From Mycolicibacterium agri (GTDB lineage Bacteria > Actinomycetota > Actinomycetes > Mycobacteriales > Mycobacteriaceae), in assembly GCF_002553505.1 (NCBI RefSeq), contig NZ_PDCP01000026.1:24742-88741 (forward strand): a DNA stretch of 64,000 bases, given 5' to 3'. Positions 33,491 through 41,893 of this stretch are shown piece after piece (within the stretch, counting starts at the first letter, position 1; every line of letters starts with the position of its first letter). The notes below the pieces were generated by a model. The model was not told the origin of the DNA. It searched no databases and saw only the letters and a program-made list of their open reading frames with translations. A program made the translations under genes and the position numbers.

Positions 33491-34563
33491 TGGGCCGCCG
33501 CCTCCGCCGGCTTGGCGTCCACACCGCCCTCGTACACCTGCGGCGGGCTGACCGCGGTGATGCCGCCCTGCGCCAGCAGGAAGCCGGCGGTGTCCTGCAG
33601 GTCCTTGGCCATCTTGCCGCCGAGGTAGTCGGGGCCGGCCTGCTCGGCCGCCGTCAGGTACTCGTAGCCGTCGAACTGCGACTTCACGTCGTCGGGGCTG
33701 ATGCCCATCACAGCGCCGATGCTCACCGCCGCCTCGTCGGGCTGGTTGTGAATCTGCTCGACGGCCGCGTTCTGCGCCTTCGCCCACGCCGTCATGAAGC
33801 CGGGATTGGCGTCGATGAAGGCGGTCGTCGCGGCGCCCAGATCGTATGTCGGCTTACCGGCCTTCGCGGTGTCCTCGCTGGACAGCACGATGTGCCCGCC
33901 GCTCTTGAGCAACTCCGACAGCGTCGGGTCCCACACCCATGCCGCGTCGATCTGTCCGCCTTCCCAGGCCGACGGCATCTTGTCCGGCGACAGGTTGACC
34001 AGCGAGACGTCCTTGGCCGGATCCATGCCCGCGTCCTGCAGCGCCTGCAGCAGGCTGTAGTGCGCGGTCGAGCTGAACGCGACGGCGACGGTCTTGCCGG
34101 CGAGTTGCTTGATGTCGTTGATCGACTCGTCCCTCACCACAAGCGATTCGGCCTTGCCGATGACGTCGTGAATCCAGATCACCTTCATCGGGATGTTCAA
34201 CGGCGCCGAGAGCGCCTTGGTGGCCGGGCTGGAGCCGATCAGCCCGAGGTCGGCGCTGTTGGAGCCGAAGGCCTGGATGACGTCGCCGCCCGAGTCGAAC
34301 TTGTTCCAGGTGATGTTCGCGTTCGGCAGGCAGTTCTCCAGCATCCTTTGGTCCTTCACGATCAGGTCACCGTTGGGGATGTTCTGGTAGGCGATGCGGA
34401 CGGTCGACGTCACCGATTCGTCGGCCTCGAACGGGCATTCCGTGCCGGCCGCGGAGTCTTCGGCGGGCCGGTTCGACTCGACGCAGCCGCTCAACGCGGT
34501 GACGCCGACGGCGATGACCGTGGCGGCGAGGACCCTGCGGGCGGGACGGGTTGGGGTTCTCAT
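33487..34563 (-). CDS. tauA: ABC transporter substrate-binding lipoprotein, taurine/sulfonate type
   Basis: 358 aa. The signal peptide ends in LSGC, giving a lipidated Cys27. The mature part has the NMT1/TauA-like pattern TVRIAYQNIPNGDLIVKDQ and FDSGGDVIQAFGSNSADLG, then SPDKMPSAWEGGQIDAAWVWDP. It fits aliphatic sulfonate or taurine binding outside the membrane. AGGAG lies 5 nt before the ATG. Middle gene of tauC-tauA-tauB-pta. Confidence 0.86.
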   Translation of the reverse strand: MRTPTRPARRVLAATVIAVGVTALSGCVESNRPAEDSAAGTECPFEADESVTSTVRIAYQNIPNGDLIVKDQRMLENCLPNANITWNKFDSGGDVIQAFGSNSADLGLIGSSPATKALSAPLNIPMKVIWIHDVIGKAESLVVRDESINDIKQLAGKTVAVAFSSTAHYSLLQALQDAGMDPAKDVSLVNLSPDKMPSAWEGGQIDAAWVWDPTLSELLKSGGHIVLSSEDTAKAGKPTYDLGAATTAFIDANPGFMTAWAKAQNAAVEQIHNQPDEAAVSIGAVMGISPDDVKSQFDGYEYLTAAEQAGPDYLGGKMAKDLQDTAGFLLAQGGITAVSPPQVYEGGVDAKPAEAAAQ

Positions 34564-34603
34564 GAGGGCTCCTGGGTTGCGGAAGGGTCGGTCGAATAAC
34601 GGG

Positions 34604-35518
34604 TCATGCTTTGCCGCGCCACGGAACGAGGATCTTCTCCACGCCCTTGATGGCTAGGTCGAGAAGGATTGCCGCGATGCCGATCACGATGATGCAGGCG
34701 ATGGTCAGGGGTGTCTTCAATTCGGTGCCGGACAGGTAGGCCAGGCCGCCGATGCCGGGGATGCCGTTGTTGAGTTCGGCGGCGACGACGGTGGTCCAGG
34801 CGAAGCCGATGGCGATCCGGATGCCGCTGATGACGTCGGGCAGCGTGGAGGGCAGCACGACGTGGGTGATCGTCTGCAGCCTGCTGGCGCCGAGGGAAAG
34901 CGCGCCATTGATGCGTTCCTCCTTGACGCTGCGGACGCCGTTGATGGTGGCGATCGTGATCGGCGGGAACGCGGCCAAGAACAGCAGCCACATCTTGGAG
35001 GTGTCGCCGATGCCGAACCAGACGATCAGGATGCCGATGTAGCCAAGCGGCGGCAGCGCGCGCAGGAAGTTCAGATAGGGCTCGACGATGGTGGCGACGG
35101 GCCGGAAGCTGGCCATGACGAACCCGAGAATCGGCCCGAAGATGATGGCCCAGCCGACACCGACGCCGATCCGCTGCAGGCTGGCGATCAGGTGTTCCCA
35201 CAGGTAGTAGTTCTGTTCACCCTTGACCATCCTCGGCACGCCCGGGGCGATCGGATGATCGGTGTTGGCCAGCACAAACGCATCCCACACCGCGCCGGGC
35301 GAGGGCAGATACAGCGGCTTGATCAGCTGCAGTGCGGTGATCAACCACCACACGCCGAGGAAGACCACGAGTGCTGCGACCCGGACGAGCACGCGCCGCA
35401 GCAGCTGGCGTCGACGGTCCCGGGTTTCGCGGCGCTGCGCCTCACGCGCAGCCTGCTCCGGGTCGGCGGTTACCTCGGGTACGGGCGCCGGCGAAGGAGT
35501 GGTGGTGCTCCTGGTCAT
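34604..35518 (-). CDS. tauC: ABC transporter permease, taurine/sulfonate type
   Basis: 304 aa, six helices after a 45-residue cytoplasmic N-terminus. The coupling motif is LGASRLQTITHVVLPSTLPDVISGIRIA cut into its parts: EERINGALSLGASRLQ and LPSTLPDVISGI, followed by GFAWTTVVAAELNN, as in SsuC/TauC. First gene of the leftward transport-pta operon. The 140 bp upstream hold only a weak dyad GACC-N6-GGTC at 35588-35601. Confidence 0.86.
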   Translation of the reverse strand: MTRSTTTPSPAPVPEVTADPEQAAREAQRRETRDRRRQLLRRVLVRVAALVVFLGVWWLITALQLIKPLYLPSPGAVWDAFVLANTDHPIAPGVPRMVKGEQNYYLWEHLIASLQRIGVGVGWAIIFGPILGFVMASFRPVATIVEPYLNFLRALPPLGYIGILIVWFGIGDTSKMWLLFLAAFPPITIATINGVRSVKEERINGALSLGASRLQTITHVVLPSTLPDVISGIRIAIGFAWTTVVAAELNNGIPGIGGLAYLSGTELKTPLTIACIIVIGIAAILLDLAIKGVEKILVPWRGKA

Positions 35519-35658
35519 TCAAAACCCTTCGTGCCGCGGTAGCGCCCCCATCGCGAGGGCACAGTGTAATGGTGACGGAGCCCACAAGACCAGAATAGGT
35601 CCACTTCGTTGCGTTTTGGGGGTACCAGAGTGGGCGTCCTCTCCCTTGTCTTCAGTGC

Positions 35659-36360
35659 CTACGTGCGCCGCGCCGGCTTCCCTAACCCGAGAGCCTCGGG
35701 AATCGCGGCCGCGCTTGTCAGTATGTGCGTATGCGGCTCGCGGCGCAGGGTGTTGGCAACGTAAGCGCCGGTCAAAACACCGGCGATGAACCTCACCCCG
35801 GCGTTCGCTCCGGCGCGTAGGTCGTTGGGTGTATCTCCGGCGACGAGCACCTTCGCGACGTCGGTGACTGCGGCTTCTTCCATCGCGTGAAAGATCAGAT
35901 ACGGCGCCGGACGGCTGGCCCGCACCGAGTCACTGGTGATGACCGCGTCGATCTCGCGGCCGACGCGCCAGCCCACCTGGTCGATCAGCGGGCCGGTGAT
36001 CGTGCGTGAATACCCGGTTTGCAGAACGACTTTGATTCCCTGCTCCCGCAACAGGGCGAAGGTGTCGACGATGCCCGGTATCGGCGTCGGCGGCACCGCG
36101 CGGTACGCGTCGAGCAGCCGGGCGGTGAAATCACGTTCTACGGCATCGATTTCGGTCGTGTCGTTTGCCGTCGCGCCGAGGAGTGCGGCGATGGCCTCAC
36201 GTTTACCGGCGCCCTTCCACCGGTCGAAGTGGTCGTCGGGGACCGGCACCCCGGTGTGAGACTCGACCGCGCTGCGCAGCGCGTGGTAGACGGCCCCGCC
36301 CTCGTCGACGCTTGTGCCGGCGATGTCCAGCGCGACCAGGTCGATCGGTCGATCCGTCAC
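35659..36360 (-). CDS. PhnX-like HAD-superfamily hydrolase (phosphonatase-like)
   Basis: 233 aa from GTG. The HAD motif I reads DIAGTSVD, with nucleophile Asp12 and Ala14, the phosphonatase pattern rather than the DxD of phosphatases. The cap holds WKGAGKREAI, and Lys53 falls at the number of the Schiff-base Lys of Bacillus PhnX as I recall it. Motifs II to IV are QTGYSR, SRPAPYLIF and VAGDTPNDL. PhnX cleaves phosphonoacetaldehyde, the phosphorus analogue of sulfoacetaldehyde. The gene is last in an overlapping operon with CobT-like, CobS-like and IclR genes. Confidence 0.8.
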   Translation of the reverse strand: MTDRPIDLVALDIAGTSVDEGGAVYHALRSAVESHTGVPVPDDHFDRWKGAGKREAIAALLGATANDTTEIDAVERDFTARLLDAYRAVPPTPIPGIVDTFALLREQGIKVVLQTGYSRTITGPLIDQVGWRVGREIDAVITSDSVRASRPAPYLIFHAMEEAAVTDVAKVLVAGDTPNDLRAGANAGVRFIAGVLTGAYVANTLRREPHTHILTSAAAIPEALGLGKPARRT

Positions 36361-38030
36361 CGGTATGGCGCTCCTGCCGCCGCCGCCGCGATCAGGTCGA
36401 GCACATGGGACATCGTTCGCCGGTTCGCCCCGCTGGCCAGATCCAGGGCGGTGTAGCGGTCGTAGTAGAGGCTGGGGTCCAAACCCACGCCGACGGAGCA
36501 GATCTCGACGTCCGATGCGGCGACGACATCGCGCAGATGCTGGTCGAGGTAGTCCTGCTCGTTGGCCAGCGACGTCGCGGCGTCCATCGGGCTGCCGTCG
36601 GAGATCACGACGAGGATTCGCCGGTGTTCCTCGCGGGCGGCGAGCCTGTTGCGGGCCCACTCGACCGCCTCACCGTCGATGCCTTCCCGGTACAGGTCGT
36701 CTTTCAGCAGTCCGCCGAACGCGCGACGCGCGGAACGATACGGCGTGTCGGCTTCTTTGATGACGAGATGGCGAATCTCGTTGAGCCGTCCGGGGTTTGG
36801 CGACCTACCCCCGCGCATCCAGTCGCGTCTTGCGCGCCCGCCGTTCCACGCGGCTGTGGTGAACCCGAGCACCTCACAGCCGACGCCGGCCAGGTCCAAC
36901 GCGCGGGCGAACACGTCGACCAGCACCGCCACCGGTTCGCTGAACGCCTTCATCGATCCCGAGCAGTCAACGAGGAAGGACACCACCGTGTCCGTCCGCG
37001 ATGTCGACTCCGGTGCCCGAAAGATGTTGCGCTCGCTCGGCGTGGTCACCAGCTGCGCGAGCCTGCGCCCGTCGATCAGGCCGGACTCGTGCCCGCCCGC
37101 CCAGCTGTCGCGGCGCGGCTCGGCCAGCAGGTTGCCCAGCCGGCGGCCGAGAGCACGGGCGCTCACGCCGCTGGCCTGCACCGCACGGTCGAGCTGTTCG
37201 CGGTATTCGTGTAGTTGAGCGTCTCGCACCAGGCTCGCGATGGGCCGCACCTCGTCGTAGACCCGGGTGTAGACGCGGTAGCCGCTGTCCTCACTGCTCA
37301 GAGCGCGGCGCGCACCGCCGGGTGCCGAGGCCGTGGCGTCGCCGTCGTCGTCCGGGTCGAACAACCACTCGAACCCGTCCCACCTCCGGTCCGGACGACC
37401 GGCCTCGACCTGTAGCTGCTCGAGGTCGGCGACCCGTTCCGCGATGGCGCGGGCGTGCTGCCCGAAAGTCTTCTGGCAGTGCCGGTTCGGCCGCAGCGCC
37501 GCGAGATCACGGCCGAACGTCGACGCCAGCGCGAACCGGGTCGATTCGATCAGGTCCTCGGTGCGGGGTGTGATCGCCTCGGCGGTGATGCGGGCACGGC
37601 AGACCTGGGCGACGGTGTAGAGCACCAGCCCGGCATCCGTCTCGATCGAGCGTGACGCCTCGAACGCCTGCGACCAGTCGCGGAAGCGGTCGGCGAGGTT
37701 GCGCCGCACACCCGGCCACGAGTCGGGAACCAGCGACTCCACCCGATACTGCTCGAGCATCTCGAAGACCAGCCTGCCGGCGGTGCGTTGCGGGCGCAGT
37801 TCGGCGTGCACGTCGGGGTCGTTGTGCCGCAACCGAAGGGCCATCCCGTCGGCGCTGCCGCGTTCGGTCGGCGGATGCAGGTGGGGCGCGGCCATCGGCA
37901 CCGACCGCCTGCCCCGATACAACGTCGAGCCGCGGAAGTGCAGGCCACGCTGCCTGCTCAGCGCGCGGATGGAGGCGGCGCGCAGTTCACGGACGCGGTG
38001 CTCGCGCCGCAGGGCGGCCGAGTCGGTCAT
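36357..38030 (-). CDS. CobT-like protein with C-terminal VWA domain
   Basis: 557 aa. The first ~340 residues resemble the N-terminal part of cobaltochelatase CobT. The VWA domain carries the MIDAS motif D355-x-S357-x-S359 (DCSGSM) and VISDGSPMD. It overlaps the CobS-like ATPase gene by 4 bp and the HAD gene by 4 bp. Such AAA+/VWA pairs remodel proteins or insert metals. There is no cobN here, so cobalamin synthesis is not indicated. The target is unknown; placement next to xsc suggests a pathway enzyme or metal centre. Confidence 0.82.
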   Translation of the reverse strand: MTDSAALRREHRVRELRAASIRALSRQRGLHFRGSTLYRGRRSVPMAAPHLHPPTERGSADGMALRLRHNDPDVHAELRPQRTAGRLVFEMLEQYRVESLVPDSWPGVRRNLADRFRDWSQAFEASRSIETDAGLVLYTVAQVCRARITAEAITPRTEDLIESTRFALASTFGRDLAALRPNRHCQKTFGQHARAIAERVADLEQLQVEAGRPDRRWDGFEWLFDPDDDGDATASAPGGARRALSSEDSGYRVYTRVYDEVRPIASLVRDAQLHEYREQLDRAVQASGVSARALGRRLGNLLAEPRRDSWAGGHESGLIDGRRLAQLVTTPSERNIFRAPESTSRTDTVVSFLVDCSGSMKAFSEPVAVLVDVFARALDLAGVGCEVLGFTTAAWNGGRARRDWMRGGRSPNPGRLNEIRHLVIKEADTPYRSARRAFGGLLKDDLYREGIDGEAVEWARNRLAAREEHRRILVVISDGSPMDAATSLANEQDYLDQHLRDVVAASDVEICSVGVGLDPSLYYDRYTALDLASGANRRTMSHVLDLIAAAAAGAPYR

Positions 38031-38962
38031 GCGACGCGGACGGGCGGTTCGTCGAGTTCGCGGTCGAAGCAGCGCTGGAAGTATTCGGCGACGATCGGCC
38101 GCTCCGCGTCGTCGCACTTGTTGAGGAACGACAGCTGGAAGGCCAGGCCCACGTCGCCGAAGATCGTCACGTTCTCGGCCCATGTGATCACCGTGCGCGG
38201 CGACATCAGCGTCGACAGGTCGCCGACCCGGAAGCCGGCCCGCGTCAGGTTCGCCACCGCGACCATCGATTCGATCAGGTCGGCATCGACGTCGGGCACC
38301 CTGGCCGCGACGATGCCGGCCTCCGCCTGCGGCGGCAGGTGATCCAGCGAGGCGACGATGTTCCACCGGTCGATCTGGGCGTGGTTGAGTTTCTGCGCGC
38401 CGTGGTAGAGCCCGTTGAGGTTGCCCAACCCGACGGTGTTGGCGGTCGCGAAGAGCCGGAACTGGGGATGCGGTGCGATGACTCGGTTCTGGTCCAGCAG
38501 CGTCAGCTTGCCGTCCTGCTCCAAGACGCGCTGGATCACGAACATGACGTCGGGCCTGCCGGCGTCGTACTCGTCGAGGACCAGCGCGACCGGACGCTGA
38601 AGCGCCCACGGCAGGATGCCCTCCTGGAACTCGGTGACCTGCTGCCCGTCGCGCACAACGACCCCGTCGCGCCCGATCAGGTCCATGCGGCTGAGTTGCC
38701 CGTCCAGGTTCACCCGCACACACGGCCAGTTCAGCCGCGCCGCGACCTGCTCGATGTGGGTGGACTTGCCGGTGCCGTGCAGGCCCTGCACCAGCACGCG
38801 GCGGTTGCGCGCGAAACCGGCGAGCAACGCCAGCGTGACCGCGCGGTCGAAACGGTAGGCCGGATCTACTTCGGGCACATGCTCATCCGGTTCGGTGAGC
38901 GCAGGCACCGCCAAGTCGGTGTCGATGCCGAAGACGTCTCGGACGCTTACCAAGTGGGTCAT
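38027..38962 (-). CDS. CobS-like AAA+ ATPase
   Basis: 311 aa, MoxR-type AAA+ fold. Walker A GLHGTGKST (60-68), Walker B VALVLDEYD, sensor 1 FRLFATANTVG. The N-terminus VSVRDVFGIDTD is typical of CobS. The ATG overlaps the stop of the IclR gene, and its own stop overlaps the CobT-like start. It is the motor partner of the VWA protein. Confidence 0.87.
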   Translation of the reverse strand: MTHLVSVRDVFGIDTDLAVPALTEPDEHVPEVDPAYRFDRAVTLALLAGFARNRRVLVQGLHGTGKSTHIEQVAARLNWPCVRVNLDGQLSRMDLIGRDGVVVRDGQQVTEFQEGILPWALQRPVALVLDEYDAGRPDVMFVIQRVLEQDGKLTLLDQNRVIAPHPQFRLFATANTVGLGNLNGLYHGAQKLNHAQIDRWNIVASLDHLPPQAEAGIVAARVPDVDADLIESMVAVANLTRAGFRVGDLSTLMSPRTVITWAENVTIFGDVGLAFQLSFLNKCDDAERPIVAEYFQRCFDRELDEPPVRVA

Positions 38963-39795
38963 GAACTCTCCTGTGATGATTCGCCTGCGGCGACTTCGGC
39001 TTCGATGTCGCCGATGGCTTTGGCGGCGCGACGCAGCGCGGGCAGCAGTCTGATCGCCTTGTCGGGCGTCAACCGCATGACCGGCGCCTGGACGGCGATC
39101 CCGAGGTTGGAGATGCCGGTGGGCGACGGCACCAGAACCGCCGCGCAGACAAGGCCGGGCAGGAACTCCTCGGCGTCGATCGCGTAGCCGTCGCGCCGGA
39201 CCCGCCGCAGTTCCTCCTCGATCTTGTCCACGTCGGTGACGGTATTGGGGGTGTAGCGCCGCAGCGGGGCCGCTTCCAACAACCGGCGCCGCTGGGCGGG
39301 TGCCAGCTGGGACAGGATCATCTTGCCGCTCGCCGAGCAGTGCGCGGGCACCCGCGACCCCGCTTGCAGGGTGAAGCGCAACGGCTCGGGGGTCTCGACG
39401 CGGTCAAGGTAGACGATCTCGTTGCCCGACAGCGTTGTCAGGTTGCAGCTCTCGCCCAGCTCTTCCACCAGATCGCGCAGCACCGCGTGGCGCGCGCCGT
39501 GGTGACTGTCATTGAGCAGCAGGTTCTCGGCCATGCGGCGCAGCCGCGCGCCGATCCCGTAGTGTCGGCCGTTGTTCTCCCGAATCAGCAGCCCCGCGCC
39601 TTCGAGTTGCTGGAGCATGCGGTGCAGGGTCGGCTTGGCCATCCCCGTCTCTTCGACCAGGCCCTGCAGGGTGAACAGGCGGTCCTTCGATGCGATCAGT
39701 TCGAGCAGGGAGAACAGCCGCAGCGTCGGTGTGTCACCGGCCAGTTCTTTGCCGGTGAGCGCGCCTGCCTCCTCGATCCTGCGGACCTCACCCAT
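38959..39795 (-). CDS. IclR-family regulator (IclR3) divergent from xsc
   Basis: 278 aa from the ATG behind AGGGAGGG. The HTH region is RLFSLLELIASKDRLFTLQG and MAKPTLHRMLQQLEGAGLL; the effector domain has RVPAHCSASGKMILSQL and GYAIDAEEFLPGLVCAAV. It is not close to IclR1/2. It heads the CobS/CobT/HAD operon and faces xsc over a 195-bp region with two perfect palindromes, so it likely controls both directions. Upstream in-frame starts would cover the operator side. Confidence 0.88.
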   Translation of the reverse strand: MGEVRRIEEAGALTGKELAGDTPTLRLFSLLELIASKDRLFTLQGLVEETGMAKPTLHRMLQQLEGAGLLIRENNGRHYGIGARLRRMAENLLLNDSHHGARHAVLRDLVEELGESCNLTTLSGNEIVYLDRVETPEPLRFTLQAGSRVPAHCSASGKMILSQLAPAQRRRLLEAAPLRRYTPNTVTDVDKIEEELRRVRRDGYAIDAEEFLPGLVCAAVLVPSPTGISNLGIAVQAPVMRLTPDKAIRLLPALRRAAKAIGDIEAEVAAGESSQESS

Positions 39796-39857
39796 TGGTC
39801 CCTCCCTTGTCGTCTGATCCATAGAACCGGCATTTGTCTCAAAATGCAACACGGCCC

Positions 39858-39874
39858 ATACCGGTTTCCGGTAT
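39858..39874. promoter_or_regulatory. palindrome 1 between IclR3 and xsc
   Basis: ATACCGG-ttt-CCGGTAT is a perfect 7-3-7 inverted repeat upstream of the xsc -35 region. It is a candidate IclR3 operator. Confidence 0.6.
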
Positions 39875-39879
39875 CTGCA

Positions 39880-39909
39880 TTGACTCAAGGCCGCCTGGGG
39901 TCCTAGTGT
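39880..39909 (+). promoter_or_regulatory. xsc promoter
   Basis: TTGACT (-35) and TAGTGT (-10) are separated by 18 bp, close to the sigma-70/SigA consensus. They stand 81 bp before the xsc start codon. Palindrome 1 is just upstream and palindrome 2 overlaps the -10 end and start site. Confidence 0.55.
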
Positions 39910-39923
39910 GATCCCTGATCACA
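39907..39923. promoter_or_regulatory. palindrome 2 over the xsc transcription start
   Basis: TGTGATC-cct-GATCACA is a perfect 7-3-7 inverted repeat beginning inside the -10 hexamer, well placed for repression. It also resembles a CRP/Cmr half-site pair (TGTGA...TCACA) with a short spacer. Confidence 0.6.
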
Positions 39924-39990
39924 AAATAAGGAATGATTCGTTCCGATCTTCGAGATAGCTGGTCTCAAAACCAGGAGAGGACGACTGCAC

Positions 39991-41790
39991 ATGACCCAGT
40001 CAAACGCCCGCACCGTCGTATCCGGCGTGCAGCGAATGACGCCGTCCGAGGCGTTCGTCGAGACGATGGTGGCCAACGGGGTCACCGACATCTTCGGCAT
40101 CATGGGCTCGGCGTTCATGGACGCCATGGACATCTTCGCGCCTGCCGGTATCCGGCTCATCCCGGTGGTGCACGAGCAGGGCGCCGCCCACATGGCCGAC
40201 GGCTACTCGCGTGTCAGCGGTAGGCACGGCGTGGTGATCGGGCAGAACGGCCCGGGCATCAGCAACTGCGTCACTGCCATCGCCGCCGCGTTCTGGGCGC
40301 ACAGCCCGGTCGTCATCGTCACCCCCGAGGCGGGCACGATGGGCATGGGGCTCGGCGGTTTCCAGGAGGCCAATCAGCTTCCGATGTTCCAAGAGTTCAC
40401 GAAATACCAAGGCCACGTGAACAATCCGCGCCGCATGGCCGAGCTGACCGGGCGTTGCTTCGACCGCGCAATGTCGGAGATGGGTCCCACGCAGCTCAAC
40501 ATCCCGCGTGACTTCTTCTACGGCGAGATCGAAGCCGAGATCCCGCAGCCGCAACGGATCGAGCGCGGCCCCGGCGGCACGAAGAGCCTCGACGAGGCCG
40601 CCGCGTTGATCGCCGAAGCCGAGTTCCCCGTGATCATCTCCGGTGGCGGCGTGGTGATGGGCGACGCCGTCGAGGAGTGCAAGGCGCTGGCCGAACGGCT
40701 CGGCGCGCCGGTGGTCAACAGCTACCTGCACAACGACTCGTTCCCCGCCAGCCACCCGCTGTGGACCGGGCCGCTGGGCTACCAGGGCTCCAAGGCCGCG
40801 ATGAAGCTGATCTCGAAGGCGGACGTGGTGATCGCGCTGGGCACCCGGCTCGGCCCGTTCGGCACGCTGCCGCAGCACGGCCTGGACTACTGGCCCAAGA
40901 ACGCCAAGATCATCCAGATCGACGCCGACCACAAGATGTTGGGGCTGGTCAAGAAGATCAACGTCGGCATCTGCGGCGACGCCAAGGCCGCAGCCGTCGC
41001 CCTGGTCGAGCGCCTGCAGAACAGGACGCTGGCCGTCGACTCCACCCGCGAGCAGCGCGCCGCGACCATCAAGGCCGAAAAGGACGCCTGGGAGAAGGAA
41101 CTCGAGGAGTGGACGCACGAGCGCGATCCGTTCAGCCTGGACATGATCGCCGAAGCCGAAGCCGAGGAAGGCAACTGGCTGCATCCGCGTCAGGTGCTGC
41201 GTGAGCTGGAGAAGGCGATGCCGCCGGACGTGATGGTGTCCACCGACATCGGCAACATCAACGCGATCGCCAACAGCTACCTGCGGTTCGAGCGGCCGCG
41301 CAGCTTCCTCGCACCGATGAGCTTCGGCAACTGCGGTTACGCGCTGCCGACGATCATCGGGGCCAAGGTCGCCGCGCCCGAGCGCCCCGCGATCGCCTAC
41401 GCCGGCGACGGCGCATGGGGCATGAGCATGGGCGAGATCATGACCGCCGTTCGGCACGACATCCCCGTCACCGCAGTGGTTTTCCACAACCGGCAGTGGG
41501 GCGCGGAGAAGAAGAACCAGGTGGACTTCTACAACCGCCGGTTCGTCGCCGGCGAGCTGGACAACCAGTCGTTCGCCGGCATCGGCGAGGCGATGGGCGC
41601 CCAGGGCATCGTCGTCGAGAAGCTCGAAGAGGTCGGGCCGGCGCTGCAGCGCGCGGTCGACGCGCAGATGAACGACGGCAAGACCACCGTCGTCGAGATC
41701 ATGTGCACTCGCGAGCTGGGTGACCCGTTCCGTCGCGACGCGCTCTCCAAGCCGGTCCGGTTGCTGGAGAAGTACAAGGATTACGTGTAA
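39991..41790 (+). CDS. xsc: sulfoacetaldehyde acetyltransferase
   Basis: TPP-dependent cytoplasmic enzyme that turns sulfoacetaldehyde plus phosphate into acetyl phosphate plus sulfite. 599 aa, the usual length. It follows known Xsc in detail: GIMGSAFMDAMDIFAPAGIR, the activating Glu62 in VVHEQGA, and IGQNGPGISNCVTAI. Further on come LHNDSFPASHPLWTGPLGYQ, LISKADVVIALGTRLGPFGT and the TPP motif GDGAWGM (472-478) to Asn500. AGGAGAGG precedes the ATG. It stands alone on its strand and ends at a strong terminator. It is the key gene naming the island. Confidence 0.96.
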   Translation: MTQSNARTVVSGVQRMTPSEAFVETMVANGVTDIFGIMGSAFMDAMDIFAPAGIRLIPVVHEQGAAHMADGYSRVSGRHGVVIGQNGPGISNCVTAIAAAFWAHSPVVIVTPEAGTMGMGLGGFQEANQLPMFQEFTKYQGHVNNPRRMAELTGRCFDRAMSEMGPTQLNIPRDFFYGEIEAEIPQPQRIERGPGGTKSLDEAAALIAEAEFPVIISGGGVVMGDAVEECKALAERLGAPVVNSYLHNDSFPASHPLWTGPLGYQGSKAAMKLISKADVVIALGTRLGPFGTLPQHGLDYWPKNAKIIQIDADHKMLGLVKKINVGICGDAKAAAVALVERLQNRTLAVDSTREQRAATIKAEKDAWEKELEEWTHERDPFSLDMIAEAEAEEGNWLHPRQVLRELEKAMPPDVMVSTDIGNINAIANSYLRFERPRSFLAPMSFGNCGYALPTIIGAKVAAPERPAIAYAGDGAWGMSMGEIMTAVRHDIPVTAVVFHNRQWGAEKKNQVDFYNRRFVAGELDNQSFAGIGEAMGAQGIVVEKLEEVGPALQRAVDAQMNDGKTTVVEIMCTRELGDPFRRDALSKPVRLLEKYKDYV

Positions 41791-41801
41791 TCCGATCGCA
41801 C

Positions 41802-41841
41802 AAGAATCGGCGCCGCCCCACCGGGACGGCGCCGATTTCTT
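41802..41841. terminator. bidirectional terminator between xsc and the aminotransferase
   Basis: TCGGCGCCG and CGGCGCCGA pair perfectly, extended by AAGAA / TTTCTT, around an 11-nt loop. The T- and A-rich flanks give a terminator shape in both directions for the convergent genes. Confidence 0.85.
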
Positions 41842-41893
41842 GTTGCTGGCTTCGTGGTTCGCTGTGATTTGCCAGCGGGGATTCGCGTTAGTG

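Noticed and set aside
36357..38962. Cobalamin biosynthesis by the CobS/CobT-like pair
   Set aside because: No cobN or other corrin genes are present, and the operon partners are a regulator and a HAD hydrolase.
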